A stretch of 64,000 nucleotides of DNA from Ruminococcus sp. (GTDB lineage: Bacteria; Bacillota; Clostridia; Lachnospirales; Lachnospiraceae): assembly GCA_020024635.1 (NCBI GenBank), contig JAHHTL010000003.1, forward strand, positions 1 to 64,000. Reading direction: 5' to 3'. The notes under the pieces are model-generated. The model did not search any database, was not told the DNA's origin, and saw only the letters and a list, made by a program, of their open reading frames with translations. A program made the translations under genes and the position numbers. Of the stretch, positions 32,864 through 42,022 are shown piece after piece. Position 1 is the first letter of the stretch. Every line of letters begins with the position of its first letter.

Positions 32864-33898
32864 ATGATTTATTTTAATTGTGATTATAACGAAGGTGCAC
32901 ATCAAAATGTGTTAGATGCAATTTCTGATACAAATATGGTCCAGTCAGCAGGATATGGTCATGATGAATATTGTGAGAAGGCAAGAAGGTTGATTTGCGA
33001 TCTATGCAAAAATCAGGAGTTATATGTACAATTTCTTGTCGGTGGAACACAAACAAACTTGACATTAATCGCTTCTGCACTTCGTCCACACCAAGGGGTT
33101 TTGTGTGCAGAGTCAGGACATATAAACGTACATGAGACAGGTGCTATCGAGGGATGCGGACACAAAGTACTGACACTTCCATCTGCAGACGGAAAGATTA
33201 CATCTAGGCAAGTAGAAAAAGCATATCAACTACATGTAGAGTGTGATACACCAGAGCATACAGTACAACCCAAAATGGTATATATATCAAACCCAACGGA
33301 AGTAGGAACAATTTATTCAAAAAAAGAATTAGAGGATTTGGCAAGTGTCTGTAAAAAATATGGCCTTTACCTTTATATGGATGGAGCGCGTCTTGGGTAT
33401 GGCCTTATGGCAAAAGGAAACGATTTGGATTTAGAATCAATTGCGAGCCTTTGTGATGCTTTTTATATAGGTGGAACAAAAATCGGAGCTCTTTTTGGAG
33501 AGGCAATTGTCATTTCTAATCCAGCGTTAAAAGAAGACTTTCGGTATATTATCAAACAAAAAGGAGGACTTCTTGCAAAAGGAAGATTGCTTGGAATTCA
33601 ATTTTATGAACTATTAAAAGATGGATTATATTTTCAAATTAGTGAACATGCAGATGTGATGGCAGAGAAAATAAAGGATGCATTGCAGACAATGGACTAT
33701 TCTTTTCTTGTAGATAGTCCTACAAATCAGCTTTTTGTTGTTATGCCAGATGAAAAGATAGCAGAACTTAGCCACACCTATTTTTTCTCTTATGATCATC
33801 GGGTTGATGAAAAAAATAGCTGTATTCGTATTTGCACTAGCTGGGCTACAAAAGAAGAAAATGTAGAGCGACTCATTCAGGATATCTGTAAAGAATAA
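32864..33898 (+). CDS. Low-specificity L-threonine aldolase (beta-eliminating lyase family)
   Basis: 344 residues, fold type I PLP enzyme. The cofactor lysine is Lys206 in YIGGTKIGALFGE; LFLVGGTQTNLT-like glycine loop (FLVGGTQTNLTLIAS) binds phosphate, and YLYMDGARLGYGL holds the Asp that pairs with the pyridine nitrogen. It would cleave threonine or allo-threonine to glycine and acetaldehyde, though related aromatic amino-acid lyases are possible. RBS AAAAGGGAGTAGG. Next gene follows by 13 bases; acetaldehyde could be reduced by that alcohol dehydrogenase. Confidence 0.86.
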   Translation: MIYFNCDYNEGAHQNVLDAISDTNMVQSAGYGHDEYCEKARRLICDLCKNQELYVQFLVGGTQTNLTLIASALRPHQGVLCAESGHINVHETGAIEGCGHKVLTLPSADGKITSRQVEKAYQLHVECDTPEHTVQPKMVYISNPTEVGTIYSKKELEDLASVCKKYGLYLYMDGARLGYGLMAKGNDLDLESIASLCDAFYIGGTKIGALFGEAIVISNPALKEDFRYIIKQKGGLLAKGRLLGIQFYELLKDGLYFQISEHADVMAEKIKDALQTMDYSFLVDSPTNQLFVVMPDEKIAELSHTYFFSYDHRVDEKNSCIRICTSWATKEENVERLIQDICKE

Positions 33899-33911
33899 AG
33901 GAGAAAAGATT

Positions 33912-35090
33912 ATGGAGAACTTTGAATATTACACACCAACGCAGGTCGTTTTTGGAAAAAAATCAGAGGAGCAAGTTGGCGGACTTATAAAAGAAACAGG
34001 TTGTAAAAAAGTATTAATTCACTACGGAAGTGGAAGTGTAAAAAAGACAGGACTCCTGGATCGGATTATATCCTCACTGAAGGAAGAAGGAGTTTCGTAT
34101 GTGACATTGGGGGGAGTTGTTCCGAACCCACGCCTTTCTCTTGTGTATGAAGGAATCGAATTGTGTAAAAAAGAGAAGGTAGATTTTATCCTTGCAGTTG
34201 GAGGAGGAAGTGTGATTGACTCTGCAAAAGCTATTGGTTATGGAGTGGCAAACGAAGGAGATGTTTGGGATTTTTATGAAAAAACAAGAACTCCAAATGC
34301 TTGTCTTCCTATTGGAGTTGTTCTTACAATTTCAGCTGCTGGTTCTGAAATGAGTAATTCTTCTGTAATTACAAATGAAAAGGGCTGGCTCAAAAGGGGA
34401 TGCAATAGCAATTATTGTCGAGCAAAGTTTGCAATTTTAAATCCAGAACTTACAATGACTCTTCCGGAATACCAGACAATGTGCGGTTGTGTAGATATTA
34501 TGATGCACACGATGGAACGTTATTTTACGAAAGTCACTCCTATGGAATTGACAGATAAAATTGCAGAGGACTTGATTGGTGTTGTGATGAAAAATGCAAA
34601 AATTCTTTTGGAAGATCCGAAAAATTATGAAGCAAGAGCGGAAATTATGTGGGCAGGAAGCTTGTCTCATAACGGGCTTACTGGTTGTGGCACCGAAGGA
34701 GGAGATTGGGCAAGTCATCAATTAGAACATGAGTTAGGGGGAATGTTTGATGTTGCCCATGGAGCTGGACTTGCAGCTATTTGGGGAAGTTGGGCTCGTT
34801 ATGTCGTGGATGAAGATCCCAAGCGATTTGCACAATTTGCAAGGAATGTCATGAAGTGTACAAATACCGGAGATGACAAAGCGGATGCGATGGAGGGAAT
34901 TCGAGAAATGGAAACATTTTATGCTTCCATCCATATGCCGATTTCCATCGGAGAACTTGGAATTGAGCCTACACAAGCACAGTATAGAGAACTTGCAGAG
35001 AAATGTAGCTTTTTTGGAAAAAGAACAATTGGGGTGGTAAAAAAACTTACGAAAGAAGATATTTACCAAATTTACAAAAACGCACAATAA
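33912..35090 (+). CDS. Iron-containing alcohol dehydrogenase (butanol dehydrogenase-like)
   Basis: 392 residues of the Fe-ADH (type III) family, BdhA/YugJ-like branch: N-terminus YYTPTQVVFGKKSEEQ, nucleotide loop AVGGGSVIDSAK and metal ligands in CVDIMMHTMERYF and ASHQLEHELGG...DVAHGAGLAAIWG. NAD(P)H-dependent reduction of aldehydes to alcohols in the cytoplasm. RBS AAAGGAGAAAAG, 13 bases after the aldolase. An operon with aldolase and perhaps proB (26 bases downstream) is likely. Confidence 0.92.
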   Translation: MENFEYYTPTQVVFGKKSEEQVGGLIKETGCKKVLIHYGSGSVKKTGLLDRIISSLKEEGVSYVTLGGVVPNPRLSLVYEGIELCKKEKVDFILAVGGGSVIDSAKAIGYGVANEGDVWDFYEKTRTPNACLPIGVVLTISAAGSEMSNSSVITNEKGWLKRGCNSNYCRAKFAILNPELTMTLPEYQTMCGCVDIMMHTMERYFTKVTPMELTDKIAEDLIGVVMKNAKILLEDPKNYEARAEIMWAGSLSHNGLTGCGTEGGDWASHQLEHELGGMFDVAHGAGLAAIWGSWARYVVDEDPKRFAQFARNVMKCTNTGDDKADAMEGIREMETFYASIHMPISIGELGIEPTQAQYRELAEKCSFFGKRTIGVVKKLTKEDIYQIYKNAQ

Positions 35091-35116
35091 GGAAAATGGT
35101 TGGGAAAGGTAGAAAC

Positions 35117-35962
35117 ATGGATCGTAAAAGTCTGTTGACTGGGAAAAAACGTATTGTAATCAAAGTGGGTACTTCAACGATCACATATAGTGAAACGGGA
35201 AATATTAATTTATATAAACTTGAAAGATTTGTACGCGTGTTGATTAATTTGAGAAATCAAGGAAAGGAGATCATTGTTGTTTCTTCAGGAGCTGTAGGGG
35301 TAGGAAAGAGTGCTCTTGGGTTGGAGCATAGACCAGCGACAGAAGCTGAAAAGCAGGCATGTGCAGCTGTTGGACAGGCAAGATTGATGATGATTTATGA
35401 GAAATTCTTTAATGAGTATAGTCAGCTGACAGCACAAGTTCTTCTTACAAAAGAATCCATATTGAATGTAGAATGTAAGAAAAAAGCACGTCAGACTTTT
35501 CAACAGCTTCTTCGAATGAATGTTGTACCGATTGTCAACGAAAATGATGTGATTTCCGTAGATGAACTTTCGTATGGCAATTTTGGAGACAATGATACAC
35601 TCGCTGCATATGTGGCAACACTTGTAGACGCAGATCTCCTGATTCTTATGTCTGATATTGACGGTTTGTATACGGATGACCCAAGAAAAAATAAAGAGGC
35701 TCGTTTTATCTATACGGTAAAAAAAATTGATGATCGTCTTGAGAGAATGGCAAAAGGATCGTCTACAGAATGTGGCACAGGTGGGATGGCTACGAAAATT
35801 ACAGCGGGAAAAATGGTTACAGAATCTGGAACAGATATGATCATTGCAAATGGAGAAAATATTTATTTAATTGATGATATTATGGCAGGAAAAAAAGTGG
35901 GAACCCTGTTTTTATCGCAAAAATATGGGGATAATGTAGAAGATCACTTTTCCCAGATGTAA
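35117..35962 (+). CDS. proB: Glutamate 5-kinase
   Basis: 281 residues. Amino-acid kinase fold: KKRIVIKVGTSTIT near the N-terminus, VVSSGAVGVG, FGDNDTLAAYVATLVDADLLILMSDIDGLYTDDPR, and GTGGMATKITAGKMVT. It makes gamma-glutamyl phosphate, the first step of proline synthesis. The C-terminal PUA domain of the E. coli enzyme is absent, as in many Clostridia. Start ATG 35117 has GGGAAAGGTAG before it; an alternative ATG at 35096 with AAGGA would add seven residues. proA follows directly. Confidence 0.93.
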   Translation: MDRKSLLTGKKRIVIKVGTSTITYSETGNINLYKLERFVRVLINLRNQGKEIIVVSSGAVGVGKSALGLEHRPATEAEKQACAAVGQARLMMIYEKFFNEYSQLTAQVLLTKESILNVECKKKARQTFQQLLRMNVVPIVNENDVISVDELSYGNFGDNDTLAAYVATLVDADLLILMSDIDGLYTDDPRKNKEARFIYTVKKIDDRLERMAKGSSTECGTGGMATKITAGKMVTESGTDMIIANGENIYLIDDIMAGKKVGTLFLSQKYGDNVEDHFSQM

Positions 35963-35985
35963 AAGAGTAAGATAGGAGGGATATT

Positions 35986-37236
35986 ATGTGCAGTTACATG
36001 GCAACACTTGGAAAACGTGCAAAGGATGCTTCAAGATGTGCGGCGCGACTTGGTACAATTGAAAAAAACAAAGGACTTTTATCCGTGGCTGAAGAACTTT
36101 TAATTGAAAAAGATCAGATTTTAGAGGAAAATCAAAAAGATCTTATAAGAGCAGAAGAAAATGGTATGAAGTCATCCCTTTTAGATCGGTTAAAACTAAC
36201 GGAAGAACGTCTAAAAGATATGGCAGACGGTCTAAGGCAAATTGCAGCGTTAGATGACCCGATTGGGGAAATCCTATCTATGAAAAACAGACCAAACGGT
36301 CTTCGTATTGGACAAAAAAGAGTACCAATTGGTGTCGTTGGTATTATTTATGAGTCTAGACCAAATGTAACGGTAGATGCATTTGGACTATGCTTTAAAA
36401 CAGGAAATGCAGTCATACTTCGAGGGGGTAGTGATGCGATTGATTCGAATAAGGCTGTGGTACGTGCGATTAAAGCAGGATTAAGAAAAGCAAAACTTTC
36501 TCAGGATATGATTCTGCTCGTGGAAGATACGGATCGAGAAATTGTAAATGAAATGATGCAGTTACATGGAATCATTGATGTCTTAATTCCAAGAGGAGGA
36601 AAAGGGCTGATTTCTAATGTGGTCAAAAACAGCACGATTCCTGTGATTGAGACAGGAACAGGAAATTGTCATATTTATGTTGATGAAACCGCGAATATAA
36701 ACATGGCGGCAGAAATTATTGAAAATGCAAAGACACAAAGAATGGGAGTGTGCAATGCTTGTGAATCGTTAGTGATTCACGAAAATATTGTACAACAAGC
36801 ACTTCCTCTCATTGTACAAAAATTAAAATGTCATGGTGTGGAACTGCGAGGAGATGAAGTTGTATGCGCACTCAATAATGATGTGATTCCAGCATCGGAA
36901 GAGGACTGGGGAACAGAATATTTAGATGCCGTTCTTTCGGTAAAGACAGTAAAGACATTTGATGAAGCAATTCGCCACATTAACACCTATAATACAGGAC
37001 ATTCTGAAGCGATTATTACAAACAACTATCAACATGCATTACGTTTTCAGGATGAGGTTGATGCAGCAGCAGTTTACGTAAATGCATCAACAAGGTTTAC
37101 AGATGGATTTGAGTTTGGATTTGGCGCGGAGATTGGCATCAGTACACAAAAACTCCACGCAAGAGGACCGATGGGACTTCTTGCACTTACCACTACAAAA
37201 TATGTAATCTTTGGAGATGGACAGATTAGAAATTAA
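35986..37236 (+). CDS. proA: Gamma-glutamyl phosphate reductase
   Basis: 416 residues, aldehyde dehydrogenase superfamily. Catalytic Cys lies in [15 protein letters not shown] (near 255), and [31 protein letters not shown] and [17 protein letters not shown] are ProA signatures. It reduces gamma-glutamyl phosphate with NADPH to glutamate semialdehyde. RBS ATAGGAGGG before ATG 35986. Forms the proBA operon; proC is not in the window. Confidence 0.95.
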   Translation: MCSYMATLGKRAKDASRCAARLGTIEKNKGLLSVAEELLIEKDQILEENQKDLIRAEENGMKSSLLDRLKLTEERLKDMADGLRQIAALDDPIGEILSMKNRPNGLRIGQKRVPIGVVGIIYESRPNVTVDAFGLCFKTGNAVILRGGSDAIDSNKAVVRAIKAGLRKAKLSQDMILLVEDTDREIVNEMMQLHGIIDVLIPRGGKGLISNVVKNSTIPVIETGTGNCHIYVDETANINMAAEIIENAKTQRMGVCNACESLVIHENIVQQALPLIVQKLKCHGVELRGDEVVCALNNDVIPASEEDWGTEYLDAVLSVKTVKTFDEAIRHINTYNTGHSEAIITNNYQHALRFQDEVDAAAVYVNASTRFTDGFEFGFGAEIGISTQKLHARGPMGLLALTTTKYVIFGDGQIRN

Positions 37237-37251
37237 GAAAAAGGAGACTAT

Positions 37252-38397
37252 ATGGAATATATTTTCCCCAATTATTATGGGAAATTTCGATGTATTGCCA
37301 ACCAATGCCCAGATACTTGTTGTGCAGGCTGGCAAATTGCCATTGATAAATCTTCATTAAAAAAATATAAAAATACAAAAGGAATTATTGGTAACAGGCT
37401 TCATAATGAGATTGACTGGAAGGAAAAAATCTTTCGTCAATACGATGGCAGATGCGCCTTTTTGAATGATGACGATTTATGTGATCTTTATCTAGAAGGA
37501 GGAGAACATCTGTTTTGCAGAACTTGTAAAACTTATCCGCGTCATGTAGAAGAGTATGAAGGCCTCAAGGAAGTATCGCTATCATTGTCATGCCCGGTAG
37601 TTGCGAATATGATTATCCGTTTAAAAGAGCCAGTTCAATTTCTAGAGAGACATCGAGAATGCTCTGAGGAGGAGGATGAACAGTTTGATTTTTTGCTATT
37701 TTCTAAATTGGAAGATGCAAGAGAAGTTGCATTTAAAATTTTGCAAAATAGAGATTTGGCTATAAATACTAGGATTGCAATGGTATTGGCCATGGCTCAT
37801 GATCTTCAGTTTCGAATCGATAAAAATGCAATTTTTGAAGCAGATTTATTGTTGCAACGGTACGAAAGGGAGTCTGCGCCAAAACAGTTTGAAGAAAAGC
37901 GAAAAAAAGAGAGCTTGAACGCTCCGATTTTGGAGAAAAATATGCTGGTTCGAAAGTTTTTTTCGGTTTTCAACAATTTAGAAGTTTTAAGGTCCGATTG
38001 GAAACCATTTATAAATGAAAGAAAACGAGTAATTCTTGCTACAAAAAATACAAATACAGCAAAAAAAATAGATGCGGATTGTGAAATTGTTTGGGAGCAA
38101 CTTATGATGTATTTTGTATATACATATTTTTGTGGTGCAGTGTATGATGGAAGAGCTTATACAAGGATGAAATTTTCTGTTTTCAGTACATTAATCATAC
38201 GAGAATTGTCGAAGTCTCTTTGGATTTCAAATCAAAGAAATTATGATGAATACGAAGAAATTTATCAAGAGATTGAAGAAGTGGCAAGAAGGTATGCAAG
38301 AGAGATTGAACATTCAGATTTCAATAAAAATATGATTTTCGAACTTCTTGAAAACGAACAAGATTTTGGATTACAACGTTTTTTTGCGTTTCTTTAA
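37252..38397 (+). CDS. FliB-like lysine-N-methylase homologue
   Basis: 381 residues. The cysteine-rich N-terminus CIANQCPDTCCAGWQI (about 12-27), then CAFLNDDDLCDLY and CRTCKTYPRHVE, matches the FliB (flagellin lysine-N-methylase) family. FliB methylates flagellin lysines in Salmonella and is thought to use an iron-sulphur cluster. No flagellar gene is in the window, so the target is uncertain. RBS AAAAAGGAGA; 15 bases after proA, probably in the same transcript. Confidence 0.82.
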   Translation: MEYIFPNYYGKFRCIANQCPDTCCAGWQIAIDKSSLKKYKNTKGIIGNRLHNEIDWKEKIFRQYDGRCAFLNDDDLCDLYLEGGEHLFCRTCKTYPRHVEEYEGLKEVSLSLSCPVVANMIIRLKEPVQFLERHRECSEEEDEQFDFLLFSKLEDAREVAFKILQNRDLAINTRIAMVLAMAHDLQFRIDKNAIFEADLLLQRYERESAPKQFEEKRKKESLNAPILEKNMLVRKFFSVFNNLEVLRSDWKPFINERKRVILATKNTNTAKKIDADCEIVWEQLMMYFVYTYFCGAVYDGRAYTRMKFSVFSTLIIRELSKSLWISNQRNYDEYEEIYQEIEEVARRYAREIEHSDFNKNMIFELLENEQDFGLQRFFAFL

Positions 38398-38458
38398 GTT
38401 CTAAATAGGGGTTCCCTCTACTATACTGATAACAGATCATATGGCAGAGGGAGTTTTT

Positions 38459-39619
38459 ATGAAATCCTTTATTGCGTTAGTATTAAGTATTGTTCTTTTT
38501 ATGGGGGCTTGTCCTAGGAATGTGAAGGCAGATGAAAATGAAGTGCAAATTCAGTCCCCATCAGGACTTTTAATGGAAGTATCATCAGGAAAAATTTTAT
38601 ATGCAAAAGATGCTGATACAAAAAGACCACCTGCCAGTGTAACGAAAATTATGACAATGCTTCTTATTTTCGATGCATTAGAAGAAGGAAAGATTCGATT
38701 AGATGACAAAGTAACGACATCTGAGTATGCGGCATCTATGGGAGGATCACAAGTTTTCTTAGAGCCAGGAGAAACCCAAACTGTGGATACGTTGTTGAAA
38801 TGTATTTCGGTTGCAAGTGCCAATGATGCATGTGTTGCAATGGCAGAACATATTTGTGGTAGTGAAGAAGAATTCGTGAAAAAGATGAATGAACGTGCGA
38901 AGCAACTGGGGATGGAACATACCAATTTTGTGAATTGCAATGGGCTAGATGTTGACGGTCATGTTACAACGGCAAAAGATATTGCCCTTATGTCAAGAGA
39001 GTTACTCCTTAAGTATCCGCAAATTCACGAGTATTGTACGATTTGGATGGAAGAGATTACGCATACAACAAAGAAAGGAAGCACACAATTTGGTCTTACC
39101 AATACAAACAAATTGATTCGCCAGTACGAGTATGCAACTGGATTAAAAACAGGATCGACGGGACTGGCAAAATTTTGCGTATCAGCATCGGCGAAAAAAG
39201 ATAATATCGAATTAGTAGCTGTCATCCTGGCGGCAGATGATTCGAAAACAAGATTTAAAGATGCGACAACGCTTTTAAATTATGGGTTTTCAAAATGTCA
39301 GCTCTATGAAGATACGAAGCGAGAACCGTTGCCAAATCTTTGTGTGACTGGTGGAGTAAAAGAAAAAGTAGCATGCAAATATGATGGAGAATTTCGCTAT
39401 TTGGATGTAGAAGGAAAAAATATAAACGAAATTACGAAAACATTATATTTAACAAAAAAATTAAAAGCCCCAGTAAAGAAAGGGGATAAAGCCGGCAAGT
39501 TAGTATATCGTTTGGAAGGTAAGGAAATCGGATATTTGGATGTCATTACAACAGAGACAGTTAAAAAGGCAAGCTATATAGATTGTGTACAAAAAATTTT
39601 GCATCAATATTGTGTTTGA
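38459..39619 (+). CDS. D-alanyl-D-alanine carboxypeptidase (penicillin-binding, S11), first copy
   Basis: 386 residues. Signal peptide MKSFIALVLSIVLFMGA followed by the S11 domain with all three active-site motifs: SVTK (PPASVTKIMTM), SAN (SVASANDACV) and KTG (GLKTGSTGLAKF). The C-terminal part (about 290-386) is the PBP5-type beta domain. It trims the terminal D-Ala of peptidoglycan pentapeptides outside the membrane. ATG 38459 follows AGAGGGAG. That site can pair with CCCTCT at 38414-38419, which may lower translation. A second paralogue lies at 42023. Confidence 0.93.
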   Translation: MKSFIALVLSIVLFMGACPRNVKADENEVQIQSPSGLLMEVSSGKILYAKDADTKRPPASVTKIMTMLLIFDALEEGKIRLDDKVTTSEYAASMGGSQVFLEPGETQTVDTLLKCISVASANDACVAMAEHICGSEEEFVKKMNERAKQLGMEHTNFVNCNGLDVDGHVTTAKDIALMSRELLLKYPQIHEYCTIWMEEITHTTKKGSTQFGLTNTNKLIRQYEYATGLKTGSTGLAKFCVSASAKKDNIELVAVILAADDSKTRFKDATTLLNYGFSKCQLYEDTKREPLPNLCVTGGVKEKVACKYDGEFRYLDVEGKNINEITKTLYLTKKLKAPVKKGDKAGKLVYRLEGKEIGYLDVITTETVKKASYIDCVQKILHQYCV

Positions 39620-39687
39620 AATTGTAGAAAGAAAATGGTAGGATATAGGGAGTTGTAAAAGAACAGGGAAGATGAAAGGGTGTCTTT

Positions 39688-40641
39688 ATGGTACGAATTG
39701 TTTGTATGATTATAGGAATTCTACTTTTACTTGTGGTTTGTGCACTATGTGAAGGGAAGAGAGAGTTACTTTTTTTCAAAATCAGAAGATATGAATTCAC
39801 ACATCCTGATTTTTCGCGGTTAGATTCCGAAAAAAAAATGGTTTTATTGGCAGACCTTCATAATAAGGTATATGGAGAAAAAAATGATATACTTCTTGAG
39901 AAGATTCGAAAAGAAGCCCCAGATGTTATTTTTGTGGCAGGAGATATGTTAGTTGGAAGGCCCAAAGTGGAATTAAAAGAAGCCCAAGATTTTTTATGTA
40001 AATTACCTGCGATTTGTCCGGTTTATTATGGCCTTGGAAATCATGAGCAGAGGATAAAATTATATCCAGAAATTTATGGAGAGGGTGTTTACTTACAATA
40101 TCGGGAAAGATTAAAAAAGGCAGGTATTATTTTTTTGGAAAACGAGCGCATAACGTTGCAATTGGATCGGTTGAAGGTAGATATTGCAGGGTTAGAACTT
40201 CCAATGAGTGTCTACCATAGATTTCGTCCTTCCCAGCTATCCGTAGAAGAGATTGAAAAGAGTATTGGAAAATCATCGGATGATTTTCAAATTTTACTTG
40301 CACATAATCCGGTAGATTTTTCAGCATACAAAGAATGGGGGGCAGATTTAACATTAAGCGGTCATTTACATGGTGGAATTATTAGAATCCCTTTTATTGG
40401 TGGACTTGTCACGCCTCAAGCGATTCTTTTTCCAAAGTATTCTGGGGAAATGACGGTGGAGGAAAATCAGGCCATTATTGTAAGTCGTGGCCTTGGAACA
40501 CATACAATCAATTATCGGATCTTTAATCCCGCTGAGGTTGTTTCGATTACATTATTTCCGTATACGAATAAAGAAAAAGATACAAAAGATAACAAATACA
40601 ATGGGAATCATTTGGGAGAGAAAATATGGGAATACCAGTAA
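39688..40641 (+). CDS. Membrane-anchored metallophosphoesterase (YaeI-like)
   Basis: 317 residues. One N-terminal membrane helix (about 3-20), then a calcineurin-like domain with DLHN (LLADLHNKV), GDMLVG, GLGNHE, LAHNP and SGHLHGG metal-binding motifs. Related YaeI/YkuE proteins act on membrane lipid phosphates or nucleotides; substrate unproven. RBS AAAGGGTG. The last 16 bases overlap scpA. Confidence 0.85.
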   Translation: MVRIVCMIIGILLLLVVCALCEGKRELLFFKIRRYEFTHPDFSRLDSEKKMVLLADLHNKVYGEKNDILLEKIRKEAPDVIFVAGDMLVGRPKVELKEAQDFLCKLPAICPVYYGLGNHEQRIKLYPEIYGEGVYLQYRERLKKAGIIFLENERITLQLDRLKVDIAGLELPMSVYHRFRPSQLSVEEIEKSIGKSSDDFQILLAHNPVDFSAYKEWGADLTLSGHLHGGIIRIPFIGGLVTPQAILFPKYSGEMTVEENQAIIVSRGLGTHTINYRIFNPAEVVSITLFPYTNKEKDTKDNKYNGNHLGEKIWEYQ

Positions 40642-41375
40642 AATTAGAAGTGTTTGAAGGACCACTGGATCTTCTCCTTCATCTAATTGATAAAAATAAA
40701 ATAGATATCTATGATATTCCAATTGTTGAAATTACCAGTCAGTACATGGAATATATTCGTAATATGCAAGAAAGCAATTTGGACGTTATGAGTGAGTTCC
40801 TTGTAATGGCAGCTACACTTTTAGATATTAAATGCAAAATGTTACTTCCAAAAGAGAAGACAGAAGAAGGCGAAGAAGAAGATCCCCGTCAAGAGCTTGT
40901 GGAACAGCTTCTTCAATATAAGATGTATAAGTATATTTCTTATGAATTGAAAGGCAGACAAGAGGAGGCAGAGCTTGTTTTGTATAAGTATCCGACCATA
41001 CCAGATGTAGTTGCAGAATATGAAGAACCCGTAGATTTAGACGAGCTTTTGGAAGGAATTAATATGTCTGTTCTTGATAAAATATTTCAAGATGTTATGA
41101 AGCGTCAAGATGCAAAGATTGATCCTGTCCGTAGCAAGTTTGGTAAGATTGAAAAAGAAGAAGTTCCGTTGCCGGTAAAACTTATTTATGTACAAGAGTA
41201 TGCAAAAACACATCGCCGATTCAGCTTTAAAACATTGCTGGAAAGCCAAAACAGTAAGATGCATATTGTTGTTACTTTTCTAGCAGTACTAGAGTTGATG
41301 AAAACAGGAAACATTCGTGTGGAACAGGAGGAAACATGTGGGGATATTATGATTTATTCCCTACAACAGAATTAA
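40626..41375 (+). CDS. scpA: Segregation and condensation protein A
   Basis: 249 residues, kleisin family. N-terminal VKLEVFEGPLDLLLHLIDKNKIDIYDIPIVEITSQY is the diagnostic ScpA start; acidic middle linker (EKTEEGEEEDPRQELVEQ) and a winged-helix C-terminus. It bridges SMC heads and, with ScpB, forms bacterial condensin for chromosome segregation. GAGAAAAT before ATG; the start overlaps the phosphoesterase gene by 16 bases. Adjacent to scpB by 1 base. Confidence 0.95.
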   Translation: MGIPVKLEVFEGPLDLLLHLIDKNKIDIYDIPIVEITSQYMEYIRNMQESNLDVMSEFLVMAATLLDIKCKMLLPKEKTEEGEEEDPRQELVEQLLQYKMYKYISYELKGRQEEAELVLYKYPTIPDVVAEYEEPVDLDELLEGINMSVLDKIFQDVMKRQDAKIDPVRSKFGKIEKEEVPLPVKLIYVQEYAKTHRRFSFKTLLESQNSKMHIVVTFLAVLELMKTGNIRVEQEETCGDIMIYSLQQN

Positions 41376-41376
41376 T

Positions 41377-41955
41377 ATGGATCAGGCAAATTTAAAAAAA
41401 ATGAAAGGGATCATAGAAGCGATTTTATTTACGATGGGAGATTCTGTAGAATTATCCAAAATTGCCAGTGCAATTGGATGTGAGGAAAGTACAACGAAAG
41501 AGATCATTCAAAGTATGAGCAAAGACTATGAAGAGATTGGGCGAGGAGTTCAGATTATTGAACTTGGAGATTCTTATCAGATGTGTACAAAAAAAGAAGC
41601 GTATGAAGCATTGATAAAAATTGCAAGACAACCCAAAAAATATGTATTGACAGATGTTCTTTTGGAGACCTTGTCTATTATCGCATATAAGCAGCCTGTT
41701 ACTAAATTAGAGATTGAAAAAATCAGGGGAGTTAGTTCGGCTCATGCGGTGAATAAACTGGTAGAATTTGGATTGGTAGAAGAAGTTGGGAGATTGGATG
41801 CGCCTGGAAAACCGATTCTTTTTGGCACAACGGAAGAATTTTTGCGTAGGTTTAGTGTGCAATCTTTAGAAAATCTCCCCACAATAGAAAATGAACAAAT
41901 CGAACACTTTAAAGAAGAGGCCGAAGATGAGGTACACATGAAACTAGACATTTAA
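41377..41955 (+). CDS. scpB: Segregation and condensation protein B
   Basis: 192 residues made of two winged helices (about 5-85 and 88-165): KKMKGIIEAILFTMGDSVELSKIA and LETLSIIAYKQPVTKLEIEKIRGVSSAHAVNKLVEFGLVEEVGR are the ScpB signatures. The tail is acidic. It stabilises ScpA on SMC. The start codon lies one base after the scpA stop; no clear ribosome site is seen, so coupling to scpA is likely. Confidence 0.95.
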   Translation: MDQANLKKMKGIIEAILFTMGDSVELSKIASAIGCEESTTKEIIQSMSKDYEEIGRGVQIIELGDSYQMCTKKEAYEALIKIARQPKKYVLTDVLLETLSIIAYKQPVTKLEIEKIRGVSSAHAVNKLVEFGLVEEVGRLDAPGKPILFGTTEEFLRRFSVQSLENLPTIENEQIEHFKEEAEDEVHMKLDI

Positions 41956-42022
41956 AATTAGGTTCTACTAAGATTGAATCCGCATATATTTTAGGGAATA
42001 ATCAATGTGGAGAATCGTTTAG

